From positions 434,001 to 498,000 of the forward strand of contig CP089456.1 in NCBI GenBank assembly GCA_026636295.1: 64,000 bases of DNA, in the 5' to 3' direction. Origin of the DNA: Medakamo hakoo (taxonomy: Eukaryota > Chlorophyta > Trebouxiophyceae > Coccomyxaceae). The position numbers and the translations under genes were made by a program. Positions 1-9,046 of the stretch are shown piece by piece. The notes under the pieces were generated by a model, which saw only the letters and a list, made by a program, of their open reading frames with translations, was not told the DNA's origin and made no database searches. Numbering within the stretch: the stretch's first letter is position 1; each line of letters opens with the position of its first letter.

Positions 1-1
1 G

Positions 2-1264
2 CCGGCGCCAACGGAGGACGCGCTGGATGGCCCTGAATATACGCAGGCCGCGGCCGCGGCGGACGCAGCGCCGGCTCACCAGGCCTACGCGCACTCCGCG
101 GCCGTGGCGGCGGGCCTGGACCTGGACGCCTTGGCGGCGGCGCGCGCGGCCGGCGCCGCGGGCGGCGGGCCGGGCGCCGCCGCCCTGCTCGGCCGCGCGG
201 TCGCCACGCTGCGGGACGCGCTGCCGCACGTCGGCCTGGTCGCCGGCGCCGGCGACCGCGTCTTCGACGTCGACACGCTGCACGCCACACTGCTTTTCCC
301 TAACTTGAATCCCAATACGACGCGCTGCCACGCCAGGCTGGCCGCCCTACAGCACGCGCGCGGCAGGGTGCTCGCCCAGGCGTTGCGGGCCGAGCTCGCC
401 ACGCGCGCGCATGTCCCGTGCGAGGAGGAGGTGGGGCCGGGGGAGTGGTGGAGCTTCCTCGCGCTCCACGTCCAGGAGGGTGAAGCGTGCCGCTCCGGCG
501 GGCCGTCCGGGCCGCCCAGCCTGGCGACCCAGGCCGCGCTGTGCGAGTCGGTGGCGGCCTTGAGACTTCCACCGGAATCAACGCCGAAAGAGACTGTGCA
601 GCGCGTCCTGAACGTGTCCGCGCTCGCGGCCGCGATGACGGGCCTGGCCGCCGTCACGCGGGCCCCGGCGTCGCCGGCCGACGCCGTCGCCACGCTGGCC
701 GCCCACCCGCCCGAAGCCTGGCTGTGCGCGGCCTGGCTGCAATTGGCCTTGCTGGCCCGCGGCGCCGCCACAACGCCCCCGCCCGCCGGCCTGCCGCTCA
801 CGGCCATCATGTGGACGCTGCGGGAAGCCGGCAGCAGCAACGCGCCGCACGACGCGTGCCGGTCGCTGCCGCTCACCACCCGCCGCGCCATCGCCGCCGC
901 GCACCTGGCCGCCGTGCCTCTCGTCGCCGCCCCAGCCGCCCGCCACCACGGGCCGGGCGCGGACCCCGAGACGTGGGGCGCGCCGGTGCGCCGGGCCGTC
1001 GTCTTGGCTGCTGCGGCGGCGCGCCGGGTCTTGCCACCGTCCACGCCCGCCCTGGCGCCGCGGGCGCCGGACGCGCAGGCGCCGGCGCGCGGCCGGCCAC
1101 CGCCGCCTGCCCTGCTGCGCCCGGCGTTTGCGGCTGCCTTTGTGTCCGCGCACGAACAGTTTTTACGCACAGCCCTGGCGATTGAGGGCTGCTCCGAGGC
1201 TGGGGTCAACGCCTTGCTGACCTATCTGAAGGCGACCAAGGATGAGAGGGATGAGGCGGCTTGA
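2..1264 (+). CDS. Hypothetical protein, 5' part outside the window
   Basis: The frame is open from the first bases of the window to the stop at 1262-1264, about 420 residues, with no in-frame ATG near the left edge, so the start lies upstream. I do not recognise the family. The product is Ala/Leu/Pro/Arg-rich, seems helical, has no clear signal peptide or membrane segment, and ends in a charged tail (KATKDERDEAA). A less GC-biased stretch near 296-325 reads through in frame, so I see no reason to place an intron there. Coding status is inferred from the long open frame and third-position GC; most antisense frames here are also open, so this is moderately sure only. Confidence 0.55.
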   Translation, partial: PAPTEDALDGPEYTQAAAAADAAPAHQAYAHSAAVAAGLDLDALAAARAAGAAGGGPGAAALLGRAVATLRDALPHVGLVAGAGDRVFDVDTLHATLLFPNLNPNTTRCHARLAALQHARGRVLAQALRAELATRAHVPCEEEVGPGEWWSFLALHVQEGEACRSGGPSGPPSLATQAALCESVAALRLPPESTPKETVQRVLNVSALAAAMTGLAAVTRAPASPADAVATLAAHPPEAWLCAAWLQLALLARGAATTPPPAGLPLTAIMWTLREAGSSNAPHDACRSLPLTTRRAIAAAHLAAVPLVAAPAARHHGPGADPETWGAPVRRAVVLAAAAARRVLPPSTPALAPRAPDAQAPARGRPPPPALLRPAFAAAFVSAHEQFLRTALAIEGCSEAGVNALLTYLKATKDERDEAA

Positions 1265-1395
1265 GGGGTGGGGTGGTGGGGTGGGGTGGGGTGGGCTGGA
1301 ACACACTTGCGTTTCTCTGTGTGCGTTTCTCTCTCTTCTCTCTCTGTTGTTTGCGTGCGGGGGCCCACCACGACGCACGCGCCTCCCTCACGCGC

Positions 1396-2300
1396 ATGGC
1401 CGCCCCACCAGCGCCTGCTGCCCCGGCCGCGGCCGGCCTCCCGCTGGAGGACGCCGTCGCCCGCGCGCTGGCCCTGCTCGACGACCTGACGGACGAGGGC
1501 CGGGCCGCGAGCCACCATGGCGAAGCCCTCCGCGCCATCGACCTGGACGAGTGCGCGGCCATCGCGTTTTTGGACAGCACGAGGGCGGGCCTGGGCATTG
1601 TCGCCGGCCTGGGCAAGGGATTCGTGATCGCCAAGGTGTGTGAGCCGTGCGCCTTTTTTTTTTTTTGGGCGCATGCGTTTTTTTTTTTTCTCGCCATCAT
1701 CCCAGGACCGCATGAACCACACCCCCATCCACACCCCCCTCACACCAGATCCCGGGCAAGCGCGGCTGGTGGTCCGCCCCCCTCGCCGTCCGCGCGCTGC
1801 ACCTGTCCCTGGGCGCGTCGGCCGGCTTCCGCTCCACGTCCGCCCTGCTGACGCTGGACGGCGACGCCCTGCGCCGCCTGGTCACGCACCGGGCCCGCGG
1901 CCCCGCCGTCCGCCTGTCCGCCGGCGCGGCCCTGGCCGTCTCCTGCCCGTGCGCCGGCGGCGCGGCGTCCCGCGACGACTCCTTCGAGTTCGGCCTGGCC
2001 GCGGCCGACTACCGCGTCCCCGCGCCGCGCGGCTGCATGGCGGACTACAGCGTGGGCGTCACGTTCCTGGCGCGCGCGCCCGCGGCCGCGAGCGCCGCCC
2101 TGCTGCGCGACGGCGACGGCGGGGCGGGCGCGCCCGCGCCGCCCGCCCCACCGCCCCCGGCCGCGACCGTCCTGTCGGGCGCGGTGCCCACGCCGCACGC
2201 CTTGCGCCCGCTGTGCCGGGCGCTCAACGCGGCGGCCCACCTGCCAGACCGGCCCGCCGCGCCGTGGCCGGGTGCGAGCCCGGCGAGCCCGGCCAAGTGA
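1396..2300 (+). CDS. SYLF-domain (Ysc84/SH3YL1-type) lipid-binding protein
   Basis: Two exons, 1396-1635 and 1749-2300, joined in phase 0 across a GT-AG intron that contains two long T-runs; 263 aa. After an acidic N-terminus the protein reads GLGIVAGLGKGFVIAK, then GWWSAPLAVRALHLSLGASAG, then LSAGAALAVSCPC. This order of glycine-rich beta hairpins matches the SYLF (DUF500) fold, in which the Ysc84-type G-W-S-A-P signature is diagnostic. SYLF proteins bind phosphoinositides and act in endocytosis and membrane traffic. There is no FYVE or SH3 partner domain; the C-terminal 60 residues are Ala/Pro-rich. Family assignment is by motif memory; the intron is supported by the match continuing across it. 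Confidence 0.62.
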
Positions 2301-2410
2301 GAGGGAGGGAGGCTGTGGGGACGGGCGGGGCGTGTGAAGTTTGTGTGGAGGCGCTTGTTTTTGTTTTGTGTCAGTCACACGCGCGCCGCGAGGACCCGCA
2401 CGCACAGTTC

Positions 2411-2415
2411 TTACA
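2411..2415 (-). terminator. TGTAA poly(A) signal, PETN
   Basis: TTACA on the plus strand, i.e. TGTAA in the direction of PETN, about 115 nt after its stop. TGTAA is the standard chlorophyte polyadenylation signal. Confidence 0.6.
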
Positions 2416-2529
2416 ACCACGCGTGCGCCCATGGCGCCCAGCCTGCCTCCCCCCACCGCCGAGACACGCCCCACTCGATAAAAAAAGGAAAATGAATGCA
2501 GCCCGAGAAGGCGGGAGGGCGGCACCCCC

Positions 2530-3431
2530 CTACAGGCCGGACCGGCCCCAGACGACGAGCGCCAGGGAGAAGGAGAACATGGCGCAGGTGGCGGCCCAGC
2601 CCAGGGTGACGATGAGGGGCTCGCCCTGCGTGTGTGCGTGTGGTTTTGGGGGTGTGGGAGGGCGGCGGGTGTGAGAGGAGGAGCGGGGAGGATGGAGGGG
2701 GTGGTCGGGACGGGGGGAGGGTGGGTGGTGCGCGCTCGCGGCCGCACGCCGGCGCTTGGTGTGCCCCAGCGCGCGGACGCGCCCAGGGGAGTGCTGGGCG
2801 CGCTCGCCCGCGTGTGGCTGCAGGGTGGCCTGGCCTGCTCACAGGCGTGGGCGCCGGCCTGTGCACGTGGCCCACCGGCCGCACGGCCCGGACGACGGGC
2901 GGGGGCCTCACCCTCTCGCGGCGCCGACGGCGGCCTCCCAATCGGGCGGCGCCGCGCGTTTCCTTGTTTCCTCCTCCAACGCACCTCGGCCAGGGTCATG
3001 ACCTCCGTCGCGGCCTGAGCGGCGGGCGCAACCATGATGGCGGCGGCGCCCAGGGCGGCGGCGACGGGCGCCTGAGGTTGTGGGGGTTGGGGTGGGGAGG
3101 AGAGAGAGCGTGAAGCGCCGGCGTCGTCGAGGGCCACGAGTGTTGCTTGGCCCGCGCGCGGCACGGCCGGGAGGGCAGTGCTGGGCATTGCGGCATGTCA
3201 ACGCGTAGCTGGGACATCCCGCCGCCCAATGCGAAGGGTGGCGTGCGGCGGCTCGAGCCCCTGGACGGCTCCACACGCCGTCGACGGGAGGGCCTCAACT
3301 AGGCACACAACACCTCTCTTCACACCCACCTTGGCGGCGACGGCGGCGGGGACGACCGCGCGCGGCGCGGCGGGGGACGCGCGGGTGGACGGGACGGGCC
3401 GGGGGGCCGTGGCACGGGTCAGGGACTGCAT
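2530..3431 (-). CDS. PETN: Cytochrome b6f complex subunit PetN, nuclear-encoded precursor
   Basis: Three exons on the minus strand (3431-3330, 3071-2985, 2625-2530), all phase 0, give a 94-aa precursor. Residues 1-34 are a Ser/Thr/Arg/Ala transit peptide; residues 35-54 form a hydrophobic Ala-rich segment ending AQA, like a thylakoid processing site. The mature part contains one membrane helix and ends [11 protein letters not shown], nearly identical to the conserved PetN C-terminus. PetN is a one-helix subunit needed for assembly of cytochrome b6f. In land plants it is plastid-encoded; in Chlamydomonas it is nuclear. A TGTAA signal lies about 115 nt past the stop. The gene diverges from the membrane-protein gene at 3644. 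Confidence 0.9.
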
Positions 3432-3643
3432 CGTCGAGGGGCGGGCGCGCGGGGCAAGGGGCTGAGGGGCGACGAAAAAGATGAAGGGTGTGTGGGGGGA
3501 GGGGGAGAGAGAGCAGCGGCAGCGCCCGCTGCCGCCCGCCGCCCACAACAAAAACGAGAGCTGCGAGCGTCGAGGTGTGGTGCGCGCGCGCACGCACTGC
3601 TCCCCGCAAGGTCCCGCCGTCCGAAACCCGACACCGCCCGCAC

Positions 3644-4249
3644 ATGCGCTCACCAACCCTGGCCGCCCTGGCGTGCCTGGCCCTCGCGGCCACGCCCGCC
3701 GCCGCCAAACCGTCGCCGTGGTGCGAGAAGAAGCAGGCCGAGTGCGCGCACATTTGCGGGTCGGCGGCGTCCGCCGACTTTGATTGCCTGGACAAGGGCG
3801 GCTCCCGCTCCTGGTCCTGTTCCTGCACGGCCACGGGCGTCCGGTTTGGCAGCGGGGTGCGGGTGGAGGGCGCTGCGCCGTCGGTGGCCGTGGGCTGGTG
3901 GCCGTCGTGGCTGTCGCCCGCCGCGCCATCATCCACCTTCCCGCTAGCGTCAGAGTCTCCCGACGCCAGCACCCCGGCCGCCCTGCCGCCGCCCCCACCC
4001 GACCCGCTGCGCAACCTGGCGATCTCTCTGGTTGCAGGCGTTCTGACGCTCGCCCTCGTGGCCGCGCTCGCGGGCGCGGGCGTCGCCCTGGCCCGCCTGG
4101 TGTCGGCCTGCTGCCCGCGCGCCCGTGCTCGGTCCCCCCCCACCGGCGCGGCCGCCTCTTACATGCCCGCGCCCGCTGCTGCGGGCTTGGACGACGTCGA
4201 AGCGGGTGAGGCGGCGGAGGCCGTGCCGCTCAAGGGCGGCAAGGCCTGA
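3644..4249 (+). CDS. Secretory type I membrane protein with small Cys-rich domain
   Basis: A single exon of 201 aa starting at ATG 3644. Residues 1-20 are a signal peptide (LAALACLALAATPAAA). The lumenal/extracellular part holds six cysteines in about 45 residues (WCEKK...CAHIC...FDC...WSCSC), then a Pro/Ser linker, a membrane helix (LVAGVLTLALVAALAGAGVA) and a cytosolic tail that begins with a Cys pair and basic residues. The Cys pattern recalls small secreted domains of fungal cell-surface proteins, but I would not name a family. A TGTAA signal follows at 4484. It is convergent with DPH6, so both 3' UTRs fit into about 300 bp. Confidence 0.7.
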   Translation: MRSPTLAALACLALAATPAAAKPSPWCEKKQAECAHICGSAASADFDCLDKGGSRSWSCSCTATGVRFGSGVRVEGAAPSVAVGWWPSWLSPAAPSSTFPLASESPDASTPAALPPPPPDPLRNLAISLVAGVLTLALVAALAGAGVALARLVSACCPRARARSPPTGAAASYMPAPAAAGLDDVEAGEAAEAVPLKGGKA

Positions 4250-4483
4250 TGGATGGCCCGCGTGTGTATGCGTGTGCGTGTGCGTGTGCGTCTGTTTTGA
4301 GGGCCTGGCCTGGCCTTCTCACTCCCCACCGACTGTTTTCCGATATAGCTGTTTCCTTTGCATTGCCCCAGCGCACGCGCGCGCGCGCCCCAGATTGCCT
4401 AGATGAGAGCGAGAGAGCGAAAGACAGAGAGAGTGCGCGCGCGCGTCCCCCCCGTAGAAGCACGTTTGGTCTGTTTTTTTTTG

Positions 4484-4488
4484 TGTAA
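4484..4488 (+). terminator. TGTAA poly(A) signal, Cys-rich membrane protein
   Basis: TGTAA 235 nt after the stop at 4249, just before the convergent 3' end of DPH6. Confidence 0.5.
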
Positions 4489-4545
4489 AAACCAACCCTC
4501 CCTGCGTTTTTTTGTTTTTCCAGTCCCACCGCCCCCCGAGTTCTT

Positions 4546-6735
4546 CTACCCTCCCCTCCCCGCGGTCACCTCCACGACGACCACCTCCTCAGCGGCGGGC
4601 GCCGTGCCCACCGCCAGGACGGGCACCGCCACGGGCGGCGGCGTGGCACCCAGCCCCGCCGCCTCCCAGGCAGACGCCAGGGCGGACGCGACGGCGGCCG
4701 GCCACGCGTCGCCGCCGCCACCGACTGCGTCCGCCCGCACAAACGCGCGCGCGACGCCCACGTCGCGCGCCTCCAGGCCGGCACGCCGGAGGTGGGCCGC
4801 GACAGCGCTCACAGCCGCCGCGCAGGCGGCATGCAGCTCCCCGCCGCCGCCCGCCCGGGCGTGGGCAAAGACGCCTGGCACGGACACGCAGCCGTCCTCG
4901 CACTGCACCCCACCCGCCCACCAGTCCGGGCAGGCCGGCCGGCCGCCGCTCCACGCCGGCGCGACGGCCAGGGCCTCCACCTCGGCGACAGCGCCGCGCG
5001 GCAGGCCGTCCGCCAGGACGTACGTCAGGACGGGGCGGCGGCGGCGGCGGGCGCCGGGCGGGGCGGGCGCGGTGTCCAGGTACGGGTCGGTGTAGTGGCC
5101 GCCGCCCGCCCCGCCGCCCGCCCCGCCGCCGCCGCCGCCCAGGTACCCGTCCGAGTCGGCGGAGGTGGAGGTGGAGGACGCACTGGTCGAGGCGCCGCCC
5201 CCGCTCCCGGCGTGCCAGGCCTGGAAAGCGGCGTCCAGGGCGCACAGGCTCTCGCCCCCGCCCGCGCCCAGCAGCGTCCACGCGACGGCCGCGCCCCTCA
5301 GGTCCACGCCCATGGCCACGCCGACGGCGTGCGCAGAGGCCAGGGCGCGGCCGGGCTGGGAGGACGACGCCACCAGGGCCATGGAGGCCGGGTCCAAGCC
5401 GATCTGGCCGGCCAGGCGGAGCAGGGGGGGGGGCGCCGGCCCGCCTCGTCCGCCCTCCCCGTCCGCGACGGCTTGGGCGTACGGCCCGATGCACGCGGGC
5501 GCCCAGGGCGAGACGGTCTGGACGTGGAGGACGCGGCGGTGCGCGGGGTTGAGCGGCGCCACCGCGTCGACGGTGACGGACGGCGGGCCGGCGGCGGCGG
5601 CGCCAGCGGGCGCCAGGCACGCGCGCGCGGGCGGGTCGGGCCCCGGGACGGACCGCACGTAGGCGGCGTTGGCGGCCTCAAACCCGGCCATGTCGGGCAG
5701 GTACAGGCGGATGTGTGAGGCCGTGGCCAGGCCGGCCGGTGTGCCGGCTTGCATGAGGGCCGCGTCGGCGGCGGCCAGCGCGGCGGCGACGGCGGCGGGA
5801 GCCGAGGCGGTCGCGTCGGCGGTCGCCCACGCCTGCACAGTCCCACCGCCCGCACGCACGCCCGCGGACACAACGGGTGGACAGGACCCATCGTTTGCGC
5901 TGGTGGGCGCAGGAGGAGGAAGAGGAAGAGGAGGGGGCGGCGCCTCCTCACCCACCCATGCCACGTCGCCGGGGGGGCGCCCGCCCCCGCCGGGTTTGAG
6001 GACGGGGACGGCGCGTGCGCCCGCCAGCACACCCGCCCCGCCGCCGACGGCCACCACCCGCCCGCCCCTCACCTCCAGGCGGGCCCGCACAAAGGCGGGG
6101 CAGTCCAGCGTCAGCGTCTCGTACTCGCCGCCCTCGCCCGCTGGGTTGAGCCCAAAGCGAGTCGCCAGGCGGGCCAGGGTGGGCGTGGCCGAGGCGAGGC
6201 GCGCGCCCACCCACGCGTCGGGCGGCAGGCCCTCCGCCGCGACTTTGACGAGGACGGCGTCCAGGCCCGCCGCCGCCATGTCGTCCAGCAGCTTGAGCTG
6301 TGGCACGTGCCACAGCGGGGCCAGGGGCGTCAGGCCCGCCCGCGCCGCCGCGTGCTCCACGCGCAGGCGCTGGTAATCGGACGCGACCGCGCCGCAGACG
6401 ACGGCCTGGAGTCCGGGGAAGGCGGCGACGGCGGCGGCCAGCAGCGCGGCCAGGTCTTCCACCTCATCGCCCGGCACGGGGGACGCGTACGCCATGCCCG
6501 TGCACGCGGACCCGCCCGTCAACCGCCGCCGGAGCAGGGGCAGGCCCGTCGCGGCGGCCAGGGCGGGCACGGTCCGGTGGCCGACCGTCTGGAAGCAGTG
6601 CGAGTCGGTGTCTTCAGCCGCGTCGTCGGCGGGGCACAGGTTGGCCAGGCACACGACGTCATGCCCGGCGGCCTGTGCCAGGCCCAGGGCGAAGCAGGAG
6701 TCCTTGCCGCCAGACACCAGGGCGACGGCTTTCAT
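4546..6735 (-). CDS. DPH6: Diphthine-ammonia ligase (diphthamide synthesis, last step)
   Basis: One uninterrupted exon of 729 aa. The N-terminal ATP-PP loop is SGGKDS at residues 8-13, and the second diagnostic motif EGGEYET is at 201-207, as in the ATP_bind_4 family. Two RidA/YjgF-like modules follow, one near residues 300-390 and one starting near VLHVQTVSPWAPACIGPYAQ. This N-type ATP pyrophosphatase plus two RidA-like modules is the architecture of yeast Dph6, which amidates diphthine on elongation factor 2 with ATP and ammonia in the cytosol. The second RidA module carries a Gly/Ser-rich insert. The start at 6735 puts the ATP loop at the usual distance from the N-terminus; an upstream in-frame stretch is not conserved. 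Confidence 0.88.
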   Translation of the reverse strand: MKAVALVSGGKDSCFALGLAQAAGHDVVCLANLCPADDAAEDTDSHCFQTVGHRTVPALAAATGLPLLRRRLTGGSACTGMAYASPVPGDEVEDLAALLAAAVAAFPGLQAVVCGAVASDYQRLRVEHAAARAGLTPLAPLWHVPQLKLLDDMAAAGLDAVLVKVAAEGLPPDAWVGARLASATPTLARLATRFGLNPAGEGGEYETLTLDCPAFVRARLEVRGGRVVAVGGGAGVLAGARAVPVLKPGGGGRPPGDVAWVGEEAPPPPLPLPPPAPTSANDGSCPPVVSAGVRAGGGTVQAWATADATASAPAAVAAALAAADAALMQAGTPAGLATASHIRLYLPDMAGFEAANAAYVRSVPGPDPPARACLAPAGAAAAGPPSVTVDAVAPLNPAHRRVLHVQTVSPWAPACIGPYAQAVADGEGGRGGPAPPPLLRLAGQIGLDPASMALVASSSQPGRALASAHAVGVAMGVDLRGAAVAWTLLGAGGGESLCALDAAFQAWHAGSGGGASTSASSTSTSADSDGYLGGGGGGAGGGAGGGHYTDPYLDTAPAPPGARRRRRPVLTYVLADGLPRGAVAEVEALAVAPAWSGGRPACPDWWAGGVQCEDGCVSVPGVFAHARAGGGGELHAACAAAVSAVAAHLRRAGLEARDVGVARAFVRADAVGGGGDAWPAAVASALASAWEAAGLGATPPPVAVPVLAVGTAPAAEEVVVVEVTAGRGG

Positions 6736-6847
6736 GATGCTCTTTTTTTGATGGGGGCGGGGGGAGGGTTTTTTCTCTTTTTCCCCGGCCTGGCAGCAGC
6801 GCTGCGACAACAAAAAAAGCACGCCGCTTGAAGGCTGCCACCCGCTC

Positions 6848-7042
6848 TCAAACCCGCCCGATGTTGGCCAGCAGCTCCGACGTCGGCGGGTCCGCCCTCA
6901 CAGCAGGCAACCGTTCCTCGGCCGCGTTCTTCCAGCCCAGGCGGACGAGGAGATTGGTCTCCCCGTAAAAAGACGTGGCCGCCCACACAGTCGCGGCCAC
7001 GGCGGCGAGCAGGAGGAGGAGGATGGCCCACCCGCTGAGCAT
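6848..7042 (-). CDS. Small single-pass membrane protein
   Basis: A 64-aa frame starting at ATG 7042: an N-terminal helix (GWAILLLLLAAVAATVWAA) followed by a polar tail containing FYGETNLLVRLGWKNAAEER. The ATG is immediately preceded by ACAG, a good splice acceptor, so a 5' UTR intron or further N-terminal exon is likely in 7043-7440. I do not recognise the family. A short protein with one helix and a conserved-looking tail could be an organelle or ER membrane accessory subunit, but nothing in the sequence decides this. It ends 112 bp upstream of the DPH6 start on the same strand. Confidence 0.55.
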   Translation of the reverse strand: MLSGWAILLLLLAAVAATVWAATSFYGETNLLVRLGWKNAAEERLPAVRADPPTSELLANIGRV

Positions 7043-7446
7043 GTCTGTTGGGCAATGCGTGGAGAGAGGGGGCAGAAAGCGCGCAGTCCACTCTCTCTGG
7101 CCCCCTTCCTGGCGCGGCGACACAACAGAGGCAACGGCGGAGTGTGGAGAGACGGGGCGAGCGCACGCGGCCCCCCCGACCTCTGCCCCCATTCGCGCTT
7201 TCGCCTCGCTGTGTTCACCCGCCCGCCGGCCGAGGACGTGCGCGTCGCCCGCCCTCGAAACGCTCCCAGGCGTGTAGCTCCAGCTCCGCACTTGACGCAC
7301 GTGGCCGGTCGGGCATCGCGGCGACCCTCCTGGGCCGGGCATTGAAAACGGAGCAAGCGCGGCTGTGGCTGCTGCCGCGCCCCCGCGCTCGCCTTGTCGC
7401 TCCCCCCACGTCCCACGCACCCCACACCCCCACCCCCACCCTGCCC
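7043..7446. other. Divergent intergenic region
   Basis: 404 bp between the small membrane protein (minus) and the Yippee gene (plus). It must hold both promoters and probably a 5' UTR intron of the minus-strand gene. No TATA-like box or repeat stands out; the part just before 7447 is C-rich (ACCCCCACCCCC). Confidence 0.5.
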
Positions 7447-8001
7447 ATGGGCCGCCCCTTCCTCATCTCCCTGGCCGAGCCGGGCGAGCGGGCCTACTGC
7501 TGCGGCGCCTGCCGGGCCCACCTGGCGGCCGCGTCCTCCCTCGTCTCCCGCGCCTTCCACGCCCGGTCCGGCCGGGCGTATTTGTTTTCAGACTGCGCCA
7601 ACGTGACGGCGGGCCCCGACGAGCACCGCCTGCTGACGACGGGCGCGCACGTCGTCGCGGACGTGGCGTGCGTGTGCGGCGCGGCCGTGGGGTGGAAGTA
7701 CGTGGCCTGCCCGTCCGACCAGGAGTACAAGACCTCAAAGTTTTGCCTGGAGCGGGCGGCGGTCGTGGACCTGGTGGAGGGCGACGGCGCGGCCGGGCCG
7801 CTGGAGCTGTCGGCGGAGGAGACGGACGATGAGGGGGAGGAGGAGGACGGCGGCGGCGGCGGCGGCGGGGGCGGGCGGTTCCCGCCCGGGCCGCCCGGCG
7901 CTGGCATGGGCGTGGGCGGCCTGGCGGCCATGGTCGGGGCGTGGGGGTGGCCGGCCGCGGCCGCCGTCGCGGCCACGCGCGGGGTCGCACCACGGCGGTG
8001 A
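7447..8001 (+). CDS. Yippee-domain zinc-binding protein
   Basis: Single exon, 184 aa. Residues 16-100 follow the Yippee/YPEL pattern: a first Cys pair at C19 and C22, then AYLFSDCANV, then TGAHVVADVACVCG, then VGWKYVACPSDQEYKTSKFCLE. This is the beta-tent fold of YPEL proteins, Mis18 and cereblon. Plant and animal members work in ubiquitin-ligase (GID/CTLH) or nuclear contexts. The second metal pair reads C-x-C (C75, C77) rather than the usual C-x2-C. An acidic run, a polyglycine run and an Ala/Gly-rich tail make up the last 80 residues. TGTAA follows at 8085. Confidence 0.82.
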   Translation: MGRPFLISLAEPGERAYCCGACRAHLAAASSLVSRAFHARSGRAYLFSDCANVTAGPDEHRLLTTGAHVVADVACVCGAAVGWKYVACPSDQEYKTSKFCLERAAVVDLVEGDGAAGPLELSAEETDDEGEEEDGGGGGGGGGRFPPGPPGAGMGVGGLAAMVGAWGWPAAAAVAATRGVAPRR

Positions 8002-8084
8002 GGTGTGGCGCTGCGTTGCGCGCGCCCTGTGGTGCGTTTTTTTTTGTTTTTTGCGTGTGCGTTTCTGACCTTGCTTTGCTTTTT

Positions 8085-8089
8085 TGTAA
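8085..8089 (+). terminator. TGTAA poly(A) signal, Yippee gene
   Basis: TGTAA in a T-rich stretch 84 nt after the Yippee stop; convergent with the ALKBH6-like gene. Confidence 0.6.
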
Positions 8090-8154
8090 GTGTGCTTGCC
8101 TTGCCTTCATCGAATCACAACTCTACACAACTCTACATGCGCATCACTGGCGCA

Positions 8155-8982
8155 TCACTGGCCCGTCCCGACTTTCCGCACAAACACGAGCGAGACGCGG
8201 CGCGGCGCGCGGCGCACGACCTCTCCCACCTGCACGCCCGCCGGGCCGCCCGCGTTCACACAGGTCGCCGGCACCGTGTCCGCCGACGCCGCTGGGATGC
8301 CGTGCGTCCACTGACTGTACGCTGGGTCGACCAAGCCCAGGGCGCATCCCGGGCGGAGGAGGAGGTGGACGGCGTCGCCGCACCCGGCGTCGCCGCACCC
8401 GTCGCACCCGTCGCCGCACCCGTCGTCGGCGGCGGCCACGGGCTTCAATTCCAGCAGGGCGGGCCCGCCGAGCGTGACGACCGCGGAACAGGAGTAGAGC
8501 GGGCCGTCGGTGTGGTGTTGCAGGCCTGCGCAGCCTCGGTAATCATTCACGAGGACGTGATCAGGCGCGGCATCCCAGCCGAACACGGCCGCCACGCCGG
8601 CCGCGAGCGTCGCCAGAAAGGGCGGGAGCGGTTCTGTGCGCTCCAGGCGGCCCGGCGCGCCGCCAAAGTTGGCGACCAGGCGGGGGTTGGCCGCATCTCC
8701 GCCCGCGATCCAGCGGCCGACGGCGGCGGCATCCACAGCTTCAAGGACAGCAGCTTGTTGGGCGGGAGACAGGAAGGCGGGCGCGAACACGGCGCCGGCC
8801 GGCAGGGCGGCATGGTGGCGGTGGTCGAGCATGCGCCGCGCGTCGGCCGACGGCACGCCCGCCAGCGCGGCGGTCGCGGCGGCCGCCGTGCGGTCGTACC
8901 GGGCCTGATCAGTCTCAGTCTCTGCCGGCGGCCTGGTCTCTGCCCTGGCCCGGTCCCGGGCCAGGCGCAGGAGGGAAGCCAT
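8155..8982 (-). CDS. ALKBH6-like 2-oxoglutarate/Fe(II) dioxygenase
   Basis: Single exon, 275 aa. The core reads DHVLVNDYRGCAGLQHHTDG, then GPLYSCSAVVTLG; the iron facial triad is H157-x-D159 with distal H227 (THGIPA), and the 2-oxoglutarate-binding arginine is R261 or R262. The N-D/Q-Y ... H-x-D-G-P-L-Y order is that of the ALKBH6 branch of AlkB homologues, whose substrates are poorly defined. An insert of glycines and cysteines (residues 189-203, repeating C-G-D) interrupts the domain between the H-x-D and the distal histidine. The gene starts only 64 bp from the 3' end of XPO4 on the same strand. Confidence 0.8.
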   Translation of the reverse strand: MASLLRLARDRARAETRPPAETETDQARYDRTAAAATAALAGVPSADARRMLDHRHHAALPAGAVFAPAFLSPAQQAAVLEAVDAAAVGRWIAGGDAANPRLVANFGGAPGRLERTEPLPPFLATLAAGVAAVFGWDAAPDHVLVNDYRGCAGLQHHTDGPLYSCSAVVTLGGPALLELKPVAAADDGCGDGCDGCGDAGCGDAVHLLLRPGCALGLVDPAYSQWTHGIPAASADTVPATCVNAGGPAGVQVGEVVRRAPRRVSLVFVRKVGTGQ

Positions 8983-9046
8983 GCGCTTTTTTGGCGGGTG
9001 CGCCAAAGAATTCGTCGCAGTGTAAAAAATTTCCATCTTTTTTTTT

